A DNA stretch of 64,000 nt, taken from positions 28,114,816 through 28,178,815 of the forward strand of contig JACDQD010000007.1 in the NCBI GenBank assembly GCA_019843655.1, in the 5' to 3' direction. The translations under genes were made by a program, and so were the position numbers. The first letter of the stretch is position 1, and every line of letters starts with the position of its first letter. The notes beneath the pieces were generated by a model. That model saw only the letters and a list, made by a program, of their open reading frames with translations. It did no database searches and was not told where the DNA came from. This stretch comes from Lethocerus indicus (taxonomy: Eukaryota > Arthropoda > Insecta > Hemiptera > Belostomatidae). This document shows, piece after piece, positions 23,235 to 34,249 of the stretch.

Positions 23235-23350
23235 TCTACGGTTTCGCTCGTAGCTCGATTCACTTCATAGTCGAAAGAGTTGACAAGGTAAGGGTAAAAA
23301 ATACCTTCTCTAATCGTCGTTAAACCTTTTATTGCAAGTTAAATATTTTC
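22540..23350. other. No gene; long (CT)n
   Basis: (CT)n runs from 23141 to 23230 without visible interruption. Open frames through it (Ser-Leu or Arg-Glu repeats) are artefacts of the microsatellite. Confidence 0.7.
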
Positions 23351-23461
23351 TTAGTTCGGAATACCCGTTTTGTGGTCCGGGAGAAGATTGAATACCGTAG
23401 ATTTCGTGTGTTTCTGTCCACTCGCCGGTCACCGGTTTCGGTTGCTCGCCATCTTCAGCAG
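23351..23461 (-). mobile_element. FBA lone left arm
   Basis: TTCGGAATACCCGTTTTGTG through CTCGCCATCTTCAGCAG, without a right arm. It is followed directly by flank repeat epsilon. Confidence 0.8.
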
Positions 23462-23462
23462 A

Positions 23463-23740
23463 AGTACAACTTCTTCTCCTCGGAAAAGCTACTTATGGAA
23501 ATTTGATTTTCGAACAGATTAAGTCCAGTTTCTTTCTCTTGTTTTAAGTTTTTCTCTACAATTTTCGCTCAGTTTCCTAGCTTAAGTTGTACTTGAGCCT
23601 GTTTACTTTAAGTTGGCGGGACCGTGACCTCGCGGTCTCAAAGAGTACAACTTCCTCAACAACACAGATAACTGTAATTTAAAATCTCTATTACCATATC
23701 AAAATGTGGCATACAGTAGATTTCAAAGATACCACACCAC
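23463..23740 (+). repeat. Flank repeat epsilon, copy 1
   Basis: Near-identical to 29938-30215 (landmarks TCTCCTCGGAAAAGCTACTT, AACAGATTAAGTCCAGTTTC and TTAAGTTGGCGGGACC). Both copies lead into an FBA right arm through GTGG..TACAGTAGATTTCAAAGA. Confidence 0.85.
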
Positions 23741-23876
23741 AGTGTAAGTGACGGTGACAGTGCAGTGTGCCAAAAGTGACTTGCACAGCGCTGCTGAAGA
23801 CGGCGAGCGGCCGAAACCGGTCCGGCAAAAGACCAGACCGGCGAGAGGAGACAGAAACACCGCAGACCTACGGTAC
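23741..23876 (+). mobile_element. FBA centre plus right arm
   Basis: AAGTGACGGTGACAGTGCAG, then the core GCTGCTGAAGACGGCGAGCG, then CCGCAGACCTACGGTA. The left arm is replaced by repeat epsilon. Confidence 0.8.
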
Positions 23877-23974
23877 AAGAAAAATTCTTTATTACTATAG
23901 CCGCGGATTATATTAAGATACCGAAACGGCCACGACTGGGAAATGACTTATATACGGAGGGGTCCAAAAAAAAG

Positions 23975-24062
23975 GCGGCCGAAACCGGTCTATCAAAATA
24001 CACGAAATCTACGTTATTCCGACCCCCTCGCGGACCACACAAAACAGGTACGCTAAACTAAT
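23975..24062 (+). mobile_element. FBA right-arm end
   Basis: GCGGCCGAAACCGGTCTATC joins directly to CACGAAATCTACG and the full terminus GGTACGCTAAACTAAT. Confidence 0.75.
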
Positions 24063-24193
24063 TTTTTAAGTCCAGAAATGAACCGACGAAAGCGTCGCCG
24101 ATCGCGTAATCGCTACCAACGCTCGACAGATTTTCCCACGAACAGCGTCGCGAAGCCCACCGCCGCGTCAGCGGTAAAATTGCAACACAGCCG

Positions 24194-24280
<87 letters not shown>

Positions 24281-24662
24281 TGAGAGAGGGCGGAGGTGGG
24301 GCGGAAAGAGAGTTAGGAGGGATAGAGGAGAGAGAGAGAGAGAGGGAGAGAGAGGGAGAGAGGGAGAGGGGCCGATGACCCGACGGGGACCGACACTCGG
24401 TCTGTCGGTGGCCCCATTCAACAAGTGTTGTTGCCTTATCCCATTAAACAATTGTTGGAAAAGTGCGCCTCGGCCCTCTCTGTTCGGCTTTAAGCGTCGC
24501 GTTTTCCCGGAGAAAACTGGCGTACAAAGCGGTAGTCGATGTCGAACACTTGGGCCGCGGGCGAACTTTAGAGACGAATTCGCGCTTTCAACATTTTATC
24601 TGGAATCATTTTAGACGGGCAGCTATTTTTTGTTTTAATACAATCAATAGTTTATCTGTTTT
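24063..24662. other. No gene; long (GA)n
   Basis: (GA)n spans 24197-24278, with a second interrupted GA tract at 24322-24370. The 178-codon frame (24078-24614) owes its length to the Arg-Glu microsatellite, and its other parts match nothing I know. Confidence 0.7.
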
Positions 24663-24702
24663 TGAGGGGTCGGAATACAGTAGATTTCGTGTATTTCTGT
24701 CG
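24663..24702 (-). mobile_element. FBA left-arm outer fragment
   Basis: GAGGGGTCGGAATACAGTAG then ATTTCGTGTATTTCTGTC. Confidence 0.6.
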
Positions 24703-24778
24703 ATAGTCCCGTTCGTAACACGGCGTTTGAAGTGCGTACATAAATAGGAGACACATTAAAAAAATATAGACATAATTA

Positions 24779-25092
24779 ATTTAACATACCCGTTTTGTGG
24801 TCTGCGTGGGGTTGGAATACCGTAGTTTTGTGGTGTTTCTGTCTCCTCTCGCCGGTCTGGTCTTTTCACTAGACCGGTTTCGGCAGCTCGCACTCTTCAG
24901 TATTGCGGTGTTAGTCACTTTTGACACTTCTCAGTGCACTCTCACTTGTACTTATACTAAAAGGTGGCGAGCTATCAGTGTTAGCCGAAACCGGTCTAGC
25001 AAAAGACCGAACCGGCGAGAGGAGAGACAGAAACAGCACGAAATCTACTGTTTTCCAACCTCTCACTGATCTCAAAACGGGTATTCCGAACT
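24779..25092. mobile_element. FBA foldback element, full
   Basis: Starts TTTAACATACCCGTTTTGTG and ends CTCAAAACGGGTATTCCGAA. The cores have drifted (CGCACTCTTCAGTATTGCG) and the right core is reduced to GGTGGCGAGC. Confidence 0.85.
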
Positions 25093-25274
25093 AAGGAAAT
25101 ATTTAACTTACAATAAAATGTCTCACAACGAATAGAGCAGGTATTTTTACCCTTAGTAATATAGATTTCGTTCTTTCGGTCTGTCTCCTCTAGCTGATTT
25201 CGTCTTATGTTTAAAACGCCAACAGTTCGTTAATCGCTAAAATACTGAACGAAATATATTTACGTCGAATATCA

Positions 25275-25477
25275 CTAGTTTAGAATACCTGTTTTGCGAG
25301 GGGTTGTGGAATACCGTAGATTTCGTGTGTTACTGTCTACTCTCTCACCGGTTTGGTCTTTTGCTATAACCGGCCGCTCGCCATCTTCAGTAGCGCTGCG
25401 CTATGTTAGCCACTATGTTTTTTGGAGGCATACTCACTGCACTGTATACCGCCGAAACCGGTCTAGCAAAAGACCAT
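25275..25477. mobile_element. FBA foldback element, right arm truncated
   Basis: The left arm TAGTTTAGAATACCTGTTTT through CGCCATCTTCAGTAGCGC is complete. The right arm is only GCCGAAACCGGTCTAGC, running into repeat kappa. Confidence 0.8.
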
Positions 25478-25520
25478 CATCAAAAGAATACAATCACTTT
25501 TTTTGGCATAATCTAACGAG
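25478..25520 (+). repeat. Repeat kappa, copy 1
   Basis: CAAAAGAATACAATCACTTT followed by TTTTGGCATAATC. It matches 32197-32242, inside another FBA copy. Confidence 0.6.
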
Positions 25521-26638
25521 CAGTATCTTTTAAGGAGGGGTGCATCCTTTTCCACGTATGGGTCTGGTGTTTTATTTAGTAAAATTGAAAATTTTGCTGA
25601 AAATATTTTCTTTATTGTATTCCATAACTCAATTTGAAGGGCCGAACGACTATAATGGAAGACAGCCGGCCTAGGCCACTGTGGGCACGAAATAGCATAC
25701 TGCCCATATTCAATTGAATTGTACACTTCGAATAATTATTAGATTTAGGCAATATTTAGAATTTCATTTGAAAAAATTTCTTTTTTTTTCAGACAAAATT
25801 ACCGATAGAACTGAGCTGGCGCTTATATATGAACAAGACTCACGCTTCGGTAACGATTTCACTGTGACAGGCGTAAGTGACAGGACGCAATGTTACTGAC
25901 GGACGTACCATTCGGCACGAGGAATGCGTCGATACATGAATTCTGAAGTGGAGCAATTTTTTCTTGATTTTCTTGACTTCTTCTTCATTGACGTGTCAAT
26001 GAGACGTCATTTTACGTCTGCGAGACGTCGAAAACTGTCTTCAGCGCTGTATATTATCAGATTACTGGATTGAAATTATTCAGTAAAATAAAATTTTTAA
26101 TGATTAAATGGTTCCGGGAGTGGAAATTAATAATTCTAATTATCGCTGTCTTAGAACAGCGTTATAGCAAATCGTAAGTCATTATAAATCCAGAGTTGTT
26201 AATCTGCAGGTCTAATCGCCCTCAGTTGGCCCTTATTAGGGCCACTTTTTTAGCGCCCTCCCCCCCCCCCCCCCACCAAAATGAGGGCTAAGCCGCGTAT
26301 AAATTTCTATGGAACTGTTCCCGAACGGTCGCGGAAGGGTGGCTGCCCCTATCCTGGACAGTGTGGGGTGGAAAAAGTCATTTAACCCTCTGGAGCCGAC
26401 AAATATCGATTTGGAACCGCCCTTCCTGCTCTCCACCACTCCCTCTCTCCCTCCCGCCATCCCTCTCCCTCTCTCTCCCACTCTCCCCCTAATATACGGT
26501 TTTTAATTCGACAACTCTCCCCCCATCCCCATTCCTACAACCCTACACTCATAATATAATACCCTTCCAACCCTACACGCGAAGTGTTTGCCCTATACCT
26601 TCTTCGGGGTGTAGAATATGCGATTATATGTACTATTT
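25521..26638. other. No gene; GACGTC cluster, poly-C, CCCT tract
   Basis: Several ACGTC words cluster at about 25990-26030 (for example ATTGACGTGTCAAT). A C-run lies at about 26258-26274. A CCCT-rich tract lies at about 26435-26490. No coding assignment. Confidence 0.5.
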
Positions 26639-27056
26639 ATACCGTAGGTTCGTGCTGTTTCTGTCTCTCCTCTCGCCGGTTCGGTCTTCTGCTAGACCGG
26701 TTTTCGGCCGCTCGCCATCTTCAGTAGCGCTGTGTCAGTCACTTCGGACGTTTTTCGGGCATCCTCACTGCACTGTGTCACCGTCACTTGTACTACTTTC
26801 TAGAAAGACAAACAACAACATTCAACAGTACCACAGTACTGAGGACGCTAAAAAATCCTCTTCTTCTCTCGCCGGTTTGGTCTTTTGCTAGACCGGTTTC
26901 GGCTGCTCAATGGAGGACGGTCAATTTGGGGCTGGGAAAAAGACAGGAATGGAACATCAAGTAATCGGGACTATATGAATCCCATGCGTTAAAGTGCTAC
27001 TGAAGATGGCGAGCGGCCGAAACCGGTCCGGCAAAAGAAGAGACCGGCGAGAGGAG
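26639..27056. mobile_element. FBA foldback element, long mosaic copy
   Basis: A left arm and centre are followed by a TACTACTTTCTAGAAAGACA piece (also seen in the copies at 44529 and 50409). A second left-arm piece follows (CTCGCCGGTTTGGTCTTTTG), then the iota centre (about 26910-26995), then the right core GCTACTGAAGATGGCGAGCG. It is a patchwork of at least two copies. Confidence 0.8.
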
Positions 27057-28920
27057 GTAAAATCGCGCTGTAACTATAATGTAATTTAAAAATTTTCGTT
27101 GTCAACATCGAAGCAAATACAGAAAATTTGTATAAGTAGTACATAAATTTTCGCTCGTAACGCGGTGGAATTCGAGATAATTTTCCGGAAAGAGAATAAT
27201 AAATTTCCCGAATCAGCTTTTCAACGCGAAAAACCCCGGGGAAAACAAATAATCGCTGTTATTTCCCGCTCCAATAACCGGCGGAGGGAAATTTTAACTC
27301 GCTCCGGTAGCGAGTAGCGTTAACGGCGGCCGCCGTGTGGGGTCGGAAAATGGGAAAATGGAAAGCGCGCAGTTGCCGAATTTTTTTTCCGCCAGAACTC
27401 CAAATAGCTTATTATTTGTATTCAAGACAAACCCCGCAATTGCATTAACCGTCGTTGAGAGTTCCATCCCTCTCGCCCTCCGAAACATCCCCCCCGCTCT
27501 CTCTCCCTTTTTCTCTCTCTCTCTCTCTCTCTCTACATCCCTCTGAATTTCCCCCAATTTTCCTCCACACAGCGGTGGGCGGGCAGACGGGGGGTCACAG
27601 AACCCTTTTCGATGAGGGTACCGCTCGACGGTAATGATACAATAACACAAGAATAGGTATACGATAAAACGGCCCCTTTAAATAAATCCAACAGGATGTA
27701 GCACTGTTAATGACCGTTCATTTTTAATTTATAAACATTATTATTACTAATTGCTGGAGTCATCCCTCAATTTACGAACTTGAAACTGTCCAACTCACGG
27801 TAGTAACTTTATAAGTTCCTATCTGTTATCAATCAAAACTCTTACTTAGGAATTAGTTATTCGTTTAAAACCGTATTTTAAAACAAATTTGTGTGGCTCA
27901 ATCGAACAGTCTAACTCGTGTAAAATTCATACAATATACTGTCCTTCTTAAAATTTTTAAACGGATTTGAAAACGCCGTTTGTTCGTGAATTCGCGATTT
28001 AATCGATATATAAATCCTAACCGTCGAAGCTGTTCCATCGCTCCGATCTTTCCCCAAAAATCAAATAAGTATTAGAAGAATCTGGAGGCTGTTTTTTTTT
28101 TTAGTTCTGTATTGTGGCCGGAAATTGTCTAGAAAAACTCGAAAAAGATTGCTTAAAGGGAAGCGGTATAAGCTTTTGGGGGAAATATTTACTTACATAA
28201 TACCATGCTGTTTACTAATGTGTTAATATGAATGTGTCATTTGTGAAAGTTCTGCTCTCAATACTGCCGGCCTTAGTGGCTCCATTAAACTTAACATCTG
28301 AAGCAATTTAAGCCTCTTCATCTTTCGGGATAAATTCTTGAGGCCGAATCTCTATTCGGGGTAAATTTTCTCCTTCAACGCGGTACCCACATCGACTGCA
28401 GCGGGTACAAATCAATTAAAATATAAACTGCGTACTGCTAGACCATTGACGAAACGTACTTCTGGTTTACCGCCCTTTTATTTGTAAGGGGGTAGTGCAG
28501 CGACGGGGGGGGGGACCATCCCCTAGTATTATAAACGCGGTGGTCCGAAGCAGAATTTTAATAGCGCACCGAGAATCGCGGCCGACTGAATGGATGTAAT
28601 AAAAAATAAAGGAGAAGGGGTTGGGGGAAAAAAAAAAAAACACAAACCCGAAGTTGTTAAAAGGGGGTGAGCTCCACCGCCCGTCATTAGTAGTAAGTCC
28701 CGCGTGCTCCGCAACTCCACTACATACAAAACTCCCTGTACCTTCCACCATCAGTTTTTATTTTTTCGCCCTCAGAAAAGGGGGTTGGTCGGACCACCCC
28801 TACGCCCCGAGAGGGAGAGAGAGAGGGAGAAAAAGAGAGATTTGTCGATTCCACTTCAACCGAAATGAAGTAATCGCTTCGAAAAAATAGACACGTTCTT
28901 CCGCCCCCTCTCGCCTGTCT

Positions 28921-28923
<3 letters not shown>
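27057..28923. other. No gene recognised
   Basis: (CT)n at 27511-27534; a G-run at about 28504-28512; a (GA)-rich tract at about 28809-28835. AT-rich elsewhere. No FBA core is found between 27.06 and 30.28 kb. Confidence 0.5.

Positions 28924-28981
<58 letters not shown>
28924..28981. repeat. (TA)n microsatellite
   Basis: About 29 uninterrupted TA units, ending exactly at the left end of an M1 element. Confidence 0.95.
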
Positions 28982-28984
<3 letters not shown>

Positions 28985-29202
28985 TTGGCAACTAAATAAT
29001 TGCGGATTCTTCTCATCTTTGGATGCACCTTTATGTCGTGCATTTTTCGGTGCATTTTTTGGCACGACGAATAGTTGGCATGTAATAAACATTTCAGAAT
29101 ACTCTATAGGTTTCAAGACGTAAACGTGAGTAAAAATACAAATAACGCCGTCTCCGTCTAGCGCTACGAAACCCGCAATGACTTAGTTAAGCGCCGCCAA
29201 TC
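28982..29202. mobile_element. Mariner-type MITE, family M1, copy 2
   Basis: The left end TGGTTGGCAACTAAATAATT follows the (TA)n directly. The right end is CCGCAATGACTTAGTT plus a diverged GCGCCGCCAATC, then TA. The interior is the reverse complement of copy 1 (GTCTCCGTCTAGCGCTACGA, TTTCAGAATACTCTATAGG). Confidence 0.8.
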
Positions 29203-29571
29203 TACACATAAAATTTTCGCGACGAATCATAAAATATCGCAGGAATCAAACTCTGAACATGTCTTACCCCATAACTCTGATAATCCCGTCGCAGTATTTC
29301 TGTTATTTCGAACAGTCGGCCGATCTAGAGCTTATTTATTTATTTATTTCGTTTTCAGTCAAAGCCTAAACGCCCCGTCTTACGGAACATTGCGCGATAT
29401 TACACTAAGCCAGTTAGTGACTTCTGTTCATGTTTTTATTGTGTCTAATTTCTGAATTCTGAATATAACAGTTGGGCCGTATAGGGAAGGGTTGTAAATG
29501 TGTTTCACTGTGACTTTGCCTCTCTGTAATTCAGACGGTGGGAGAGAGAGGGAGAGAGAGAGAATGAGAGG

Positions 29572-29605
<34 letters not shown>

Positions 29606-29937
29606 GAGAGAGCTCCCCTTCATTATCGGGAAAATATTGGGGGTAGACGGCGCCCTCCACTCCCGTTACACCCTTGCCTGCCTCAAGTAATTTTACAATC
29701 CCTTAAACGCCATATACACGCCACCGTTACTGCAGTTTTAACCCGTTACAGAGATATTACGGACGTGAATTCTACCCCAAATTACGGTGGGAAGTTCAAA
29801 CATTAGGAGAACCGGCGGGGGGGGGGTTATTTTATTAATTCCTCAACTTAATATTATGTCCGATCTATGTCAGTGGAATCCCCGTAATTTCATAACTGAA
29901 TTACACGAGTGCGATTCATCTCCGGGAGATAAGCGGA
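29203..29937. other. No gene; (GA)n
   Basis: An interrupted (GA)n/GGGA tract occupies 29541-29611, and a G-run lies at about 29816-29827. No coding assignment. Confidence 0.55.
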
Positions 29938-30215
29938 GAGTTTTCTCCTCGGAAAAGCTACTTGTGGAAATTTGATTTTCGAACAGATTAAGTCCAGTTT
30001 CTTTCTCTTGTTTTAAGTTTTTTTCTATAATTCTCGCTCAGTTTCCTGGCCGAAGTTGTACTTCAGCCTGTTTACTTTAAGTTGGCGGGACCTTGACCTC
30101 GCGGCCCCGAGTGTACAACTTCCTCTACAACACGGTTAACTCTATTACAGATAACTGTAATTGAAGTTCTCTATTACCGTACAGAATGTGGCGTACAGTA
30201 GATTTCAAAGATACC
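29938..30215 (+). repeat. Flank repeat epsilon, copy 2
   Basis: Matches 23463-23740. Its last part (CTCTATTACCGTACAGAATG) also matches 51459-51484. Confidence 0.85.
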
Positions 30216-30375
30216 GCTGTACAAGTGACAGTGCAGTGTCGCCAAAAACATCCAAAAATGTCAAAGTGACACAACACCGCTACTGAAGACGGCGAGCGGC
30301 CGAAACCGGTCTATCAAAAACACGAAATCTACGGTGTTCCGACCCCCCGCCGACCGCAAAACGGGTATTTTGTAA
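30216..30375 (+). mobile_element. FBA centre plus right arm
   Basis: TGTACAAGTGACAGTGCAGT, core GCTACTGAAGACGGCGAGCG, and GGTCTATCAAAAACACGAAA (a shortened arm also seen at 23975 and 51600). It ends CGCAAAACGGGTATTTTGTA. Confidence 0.85.
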
Positions 30376-30576
30376 ACCGAATGTATTTTCGCTCCACTAT
30401 ATTATATATTGAGAATAGAAAAATAAAGTTTTTTTTAATGATTTCCAGATAACGAAATGCAGAACTTCGTCGACACTTGGCCGAGAGGCGCTTTTATGAC
30501 CGGAATAATAACACTTTATTTATCCTCCGGTTTGTTTCCCTTTCTGTTTGATATTTCCTGGGATTAGGGACTTTTA
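30376..30576 (+). repeat. Flank repeat zeta, copy 1
   Basis: ACCGAATGTATTTTCGCTCC to TGGGATTAGGGACTTTTA. It is repeated at 51666-51889, in each case between an FBA right arm and an M2 element. Confidence 0.85.
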
Positions 30577-30940
30577 CGAGGTCTGTTCAAAAAGTATCGC
30601 GAATTTTAGATTTCCGCTAAATAAGTATATTCAATCTACGACGATTTCAGGACGTCAAAAACGGACAAAAAAATAGACGAAGTTAGTAAATTAGTATTGG
30701 CCAATCGTCGAATCACAGTTAGAGAAGTCGGTGAGGACTTATATCGATTGGCTCGTGGCATTCGATTTTTTTTTTCTGATTTTTTTGTAGATTTTTCTCA
30801 AGCGCTTCGAGGATTGGAAAAAAAAGTCGGCGCAAATGTAGAATATCTGGTTGGTATTATTTTGAAGGGGACAAAATAGATGTTCGTAGATAAATTTTTG
30901 ATAAAACCCAAAATTCGCGATACTTTTTGAACAGACCTCG
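30577..30940 (+). mobile_element. Mariner element, family M2, copy 1 (internally deleted)
   Basis: Flanked by TA. The terminal inverted repeats CGAGGTCTGTTCAAAAAGTA / TACTTTTTGAACAGACCTCG are perfect over at least 20 bp and continue into TCGCGAATTTT. At 364 bp it is far shorter than an intact mariner (about 1.3 kb), so it cannot encode an active transposase. Confidence 0.92.
30659..30890 (+). pseudogene. Mariner transposase relic: DNA-binding piece fused to C-terminus
   Basis: Upstream coding remains read VLANRRITVREVGEDL, which fits the second helix-turn-helix of mariner transposases. After a deletion that removed the whole catalytic DDE domain, the frame carrying KCRISGWYYFEGDK fits the C-terminal motif of the same family and stops near the right terminal repeat. 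The two pieces are in different frames and separated by a low-complexity T-run. It is a dead derivative that could only be moved by a transposase made elsewhere. Confidence 0.8.
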
Positions 30941-32066
30941 TAGATAGTTGGGGAGGGAATAAAAGTGAACACCGAATCGATTTAAGTTTCTGGCAACGGT
31001 TACAAATAATCCGGCGGTTATAATGGAAAATTTTTTGTCAGATATCCATATAATTTGACCGTATATTTAACCGATTTTGCACACAACGTCCTTCGGTTAA
31101 GATCCCGGATCTAGACAGGGACTTATGAGTTGGGTCAGCGTTGTGTTGGGAGTCGGCGTGTAGGGGCGGAAGTGCCCCTTTCTCGGCTTCCGTTTCTTCT
31201 TCTTCTTCTTCTTCTTCTTCTTCTTCTTCTTGTTCGTGCACCGTTCGTGCATTATTCATGAGTAAACGGTAGCAGATGTCGCCACGTTATCGCGCTACGA
31301 CGCCCTTCAGCCCCAGCTTGCACTTTCGACGAGTTAGCGGACGCGCTCTTATTGCACTTGGCGTTATAGACACGATTGAAACGCGCCGAGAGAAATACAG
31401 CGTTTATACGCGCAAAATTCATATATATATAATGCAAAATATTTTCTCATTTTTCCGATTCAACTGAGCAGTTTTGGCTTTTCAACCGCGGAACACTTTT
31501 CCCCAAAAAACCGGTCTAGAAACTCCCGGACTATAAACTGGTTTTATCCGAGAGACCCGCTATCTTAATCCAACCGGCCAAACCCAACATTCTCCCGACA
31601 TTCAGGACGTTCCTTCCCGGGAAAATGGAATAATACATAAATTAAATTTTTTAAAAATGGGTTAAGCTATGCTCTGTTTCTTATATTGGGTTTACTTTAA
31701 CGCCGATATCGCCGTAATCGTGTGTAGGTTTACGGACCGAATTTAAATTGCAAATTTCTGCCAATAAATATTCTATTTAGCTAGGAAATTTTGCATTTTC
31801 CGATCCCACTTCGCATCAATCTTACAGAGATATAAAACTCCTTTTGTTAAATGGAAGAATTACGAGAAACTCCTCTTGCGGCCTTTAAGTCGTAGGCCTT
31901 GACTGCTCAGTCCATTAAAACCGGTGACCTTCTATGAAATGTTTCTTTAAAACAGAATCAATTATCTGCCAGTTCCGCGGGCTATTATTCATCAACCGGC
32001 AATTCTACCTCAACTTATTACAACCGAAATTTTAACGTCAATAACGTAAAAACTGTTTGAGGACAC
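30941..32066. other. No gene; (TTC)n
   Basis: (TTC)n at 31192-31231. The 73-codon minus-strand frame owes its Glu run to it. The rest is unassigned AT-rich sequence. Confidence 0.55.
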
Positions 32067-32429
32067 CGTCTTTCGCTAGACCGGTTTCGGCCGCTCGCCG
32101 TCTTCAGTAGCACTTTGGACGTTTGTCGGGCATCCTCACTGCACTGTGTCACTGTCACTTTTACTGCCAAAAAGTGGCAGTAAAAGTGATGCCGTCTTTT
32201 GATGGTATCAAAAGAATACCATCACTTTTTTTAGCATAATCCAATGATTAGCATAAACCACAATAAAGAAATAACAGTGACACAGTGGGCAGTGAGGATG
32301 CCCGACAAACGTCCAATGTGCCGACAGTGACTAACACAGCGCTACTGAAGACGGCGAGCGGCCGAAACCGGTCTAGCAAAGTCGAAACCGGCGAGAGGAG
32401 ACAGAAACACGGGAAATCTACGGTATTAC
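32067..32429. mobile_element. FBA foldback element with inserted kappa repeat
   Basis: Left arm from GTCTTTCGCTAGACCGG through the TCACTGTCACTTTTACTG centre, then an insertion with repeat kappa at 32197-32242. The right half resumes at AACAGTGACACAGTGGGCAG. It ends GGGAAATCTACGGTATTAC. Confidence 0.85.
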
Positions 32430-32580
32430 AACTATTTAAATGAGAGTAGATAATAAATTCAAGTAAACCCACTCTACGATAATACTCTTTGGCTAAACGT
32501 CGTTTATTAAGGTCAGTTATAGGCTATTCAATCTTCTTGTCCTTCAGGTTCTTGTCAACTTCACGAGTCGACACTGATAA

Positions 32581-32604
32581 TGAAGATGGCGAACAGCCGA
32601 AACC
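32581..32604 (+). mobile_element. FBA lone core fragment
   Basis: TGAAGATGGCGAACAGCCGA with no arms. Confidence 0.55.
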
Positions 32605-33048
32605 ATTCCAGAGTTATTTCGTCACTTCATCAATCGTCTTCATCTTCAGTTGCAATTTCTTCCAATAGTTTTTTCTCGGTCCACGTGGGGTACCACTGCG
32701 AATGGAGAAAATGTCCGATTTTTCAACACTTTCTTTTGTAGGGCAAAGTGTATAAAAAAGTCGTGGGAGGGGGGGGTCTCCAAGTGACGTCACTCAGTGA
32801 CTAATGAACCCGAACTTGGGAGTCCGGTACAGAATCGGTTTTAATGACGCTCGTACCTAACTGTGTAAGCCAGCTTCTATTTCGTTTTACACAGTTCGGC
32901 TCCCTTCAAAAACATTTATCCCCTTTCCAGGGAAATTTTCCCAGCCATGATTCGGGAACTTTCTTTTTTTCTATTAAGATATATACAGTAAGTGGAAAAC
33001 GATACACATTCCTGCCTGAGGGCCTAACAACATTTGTGTACACAAGTA
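32605..33048. other. No gene; CRE-like palindrome
   Basis: TGACGTCA occurs at about 32784-32791 within AAGTGACGTCACTCAG. Nothing else could be assigned. Confidence 0.4.
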
Positions 33049-33253
33049 TTAGGGGTGGCCCAAAAGTAATCGACATTTTGACTTTGGAATTCATTTTATT
33101 TCGCTAAAAAAGAAACTTTTTAGTATATATTCACCGATATTATCGACAACTCTCCGCCGCCACTTTTCCTGCAAATTTTCGATTCCCCTCTTCAGGAACT
33201 CCTCAAGACCGAAATACATCTTATCAAATTGTCGATTACTTTTGGTACCCCTA
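33049..33253 (-). mobile_element. Mariner-type MITE, family M3, copy 1
   Basis: TA then TTAGGGGTGGCCCAAAAGTA at the left, and GATTACTTTTGGTACCCCTA at the right. The minus strand still encodes LEEFLKRGIENLQEKW and VVDNIGEY, which fits the extreme C-terminus of mariner transposases. All upstream coding sequence is deleted. Confidence 0.88.
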
Positions 33254-33540
33254 GAATTTTGTACAATGTTAATACAGTAATCTACAAGCCTAAACTCGCA
33301 CTGTAAACGTAATCCGTTTCGATTTTGAATTCTAAACATGCAGTTTGTTGGGGGCGGCGGGGGGGGGGGCGAAATTTTGGCGCTAAGCCAAAGGCAAAAA
33401 TAGGTTTCAATTGAAATAATCATATCGTTCAAAACTGCCCCTTCAACCCACTGACCGACGACCCACTCCTACTACTGTTCCCATTCTGCGTTCCCCTTCA
33501 GATATTCAGATGTAAATAAAATATAATAAATTCGGAGTTT

Positions 33541-33570
33541 TTTTGGTCCGCGAGGGGTTTGGAATACCGA
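33541..33570 (-). mobile_element. FBA left outer-end fragment
   Basis: TGGTCCGCGAGGGGTTTGGA followed by ATACCG. Confidence 0.5.
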
Positions 33571-33662
33571 CATTGTCGGATATTCAAACCCCCGATTTAT
33601 ATGTACAGATCTTGCCGTACAAAAATATAATGAACGGCCTGAATATATCAGAAAATTGAGTA

Positions 33663-33880
33663 TTCGGTGTACCCGAAAGTAATCGACAATTTGATAAGAT
33701 GTATTTCGGTCTTGAGGAGTTCTTCAGGAGGGGAATCGAAAATTTGCCGGAAAAGTGGCGGCGGAGAGTTGTCGATAATATCGGTGAATATATATAGTAG
33801 ATTAATAATTGAAGTTTCTTTTTTAGCGAAATAAAACGAATTCCAATGTCAAAATGTTGATTACTTTCGGGTGCCCCTAA
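33663..33880 (+). mobile_element. Mariner-type MITE, family M3, copy 2
   Basis: TA-flanked, 218 bp. Ends TTCGGTGTACCCGAAAGTAA and TTACTTTCGGGTGCCCCTAA. It keeps the same ~30 C-terminal transposase codons on the plus strand. The upstream flank ATCAGAAAATTGAG is shared with copy 3. Confidence 0.9.
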
Positions 33881-34040
33881 TATTTCTCTCTCGAGTGTTT
33901 GTATCTAAAAATAACTAAAATTCAGAAATATAACAACACACTCGTGCAAAGTTAGGTTAGTAGCAAAGTATAACTAATATTACAGTTATTTTTTTAAAAA
34001 TATAGCACAATTCTCGGTTGATCGATCAGAAAATTGAGTA

Positions 34041-34249
34041 TTCGGTGTACCCAAAAGTAATCGACAATTTGATAAGATGTATTTCGGTCTTGAGGAGTTC
34101 CTGAAGAGGGGAATCGAAAATTTGCAGGAAAAGTGGCGGCGGAGAGTTGTCGATAATATCGGTGAATATATAGTAGATTAAAGTTTATTTTTTAGCAAAA
34201 TAAAATGAATTCCAAAGCCAAAATGTCGATTACTTTTGGGTACCCCTAA
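34041..34249 (+). mobile_element. Mariner-type MITE, family M3, copy 3
   Basis: TA-flanked, 209 bp. Ends TTCGGTGTACCCAAAAGTAA and TTACTTTTGGGTACCCCTAA. The C-terminal relic GIENLQEKWRRRVV is intact in frame. Same upstream flank as copy 2. Confidence 0.92.

Noticed and set aside
24078..24614. Longest open frame (178 codons), plus strand
   Set aside because: Its length comes from an in-frame (GA)n microsatellite encoding Arg-Glu repeats. The rest matches no family, and the opposite strand is open through the same tract.
32784..32791. TGACGTCA as a functional CRE promoter element
   Set aside because: A single 8-bp palindrome without a gene or TATA context. Expected by chance.
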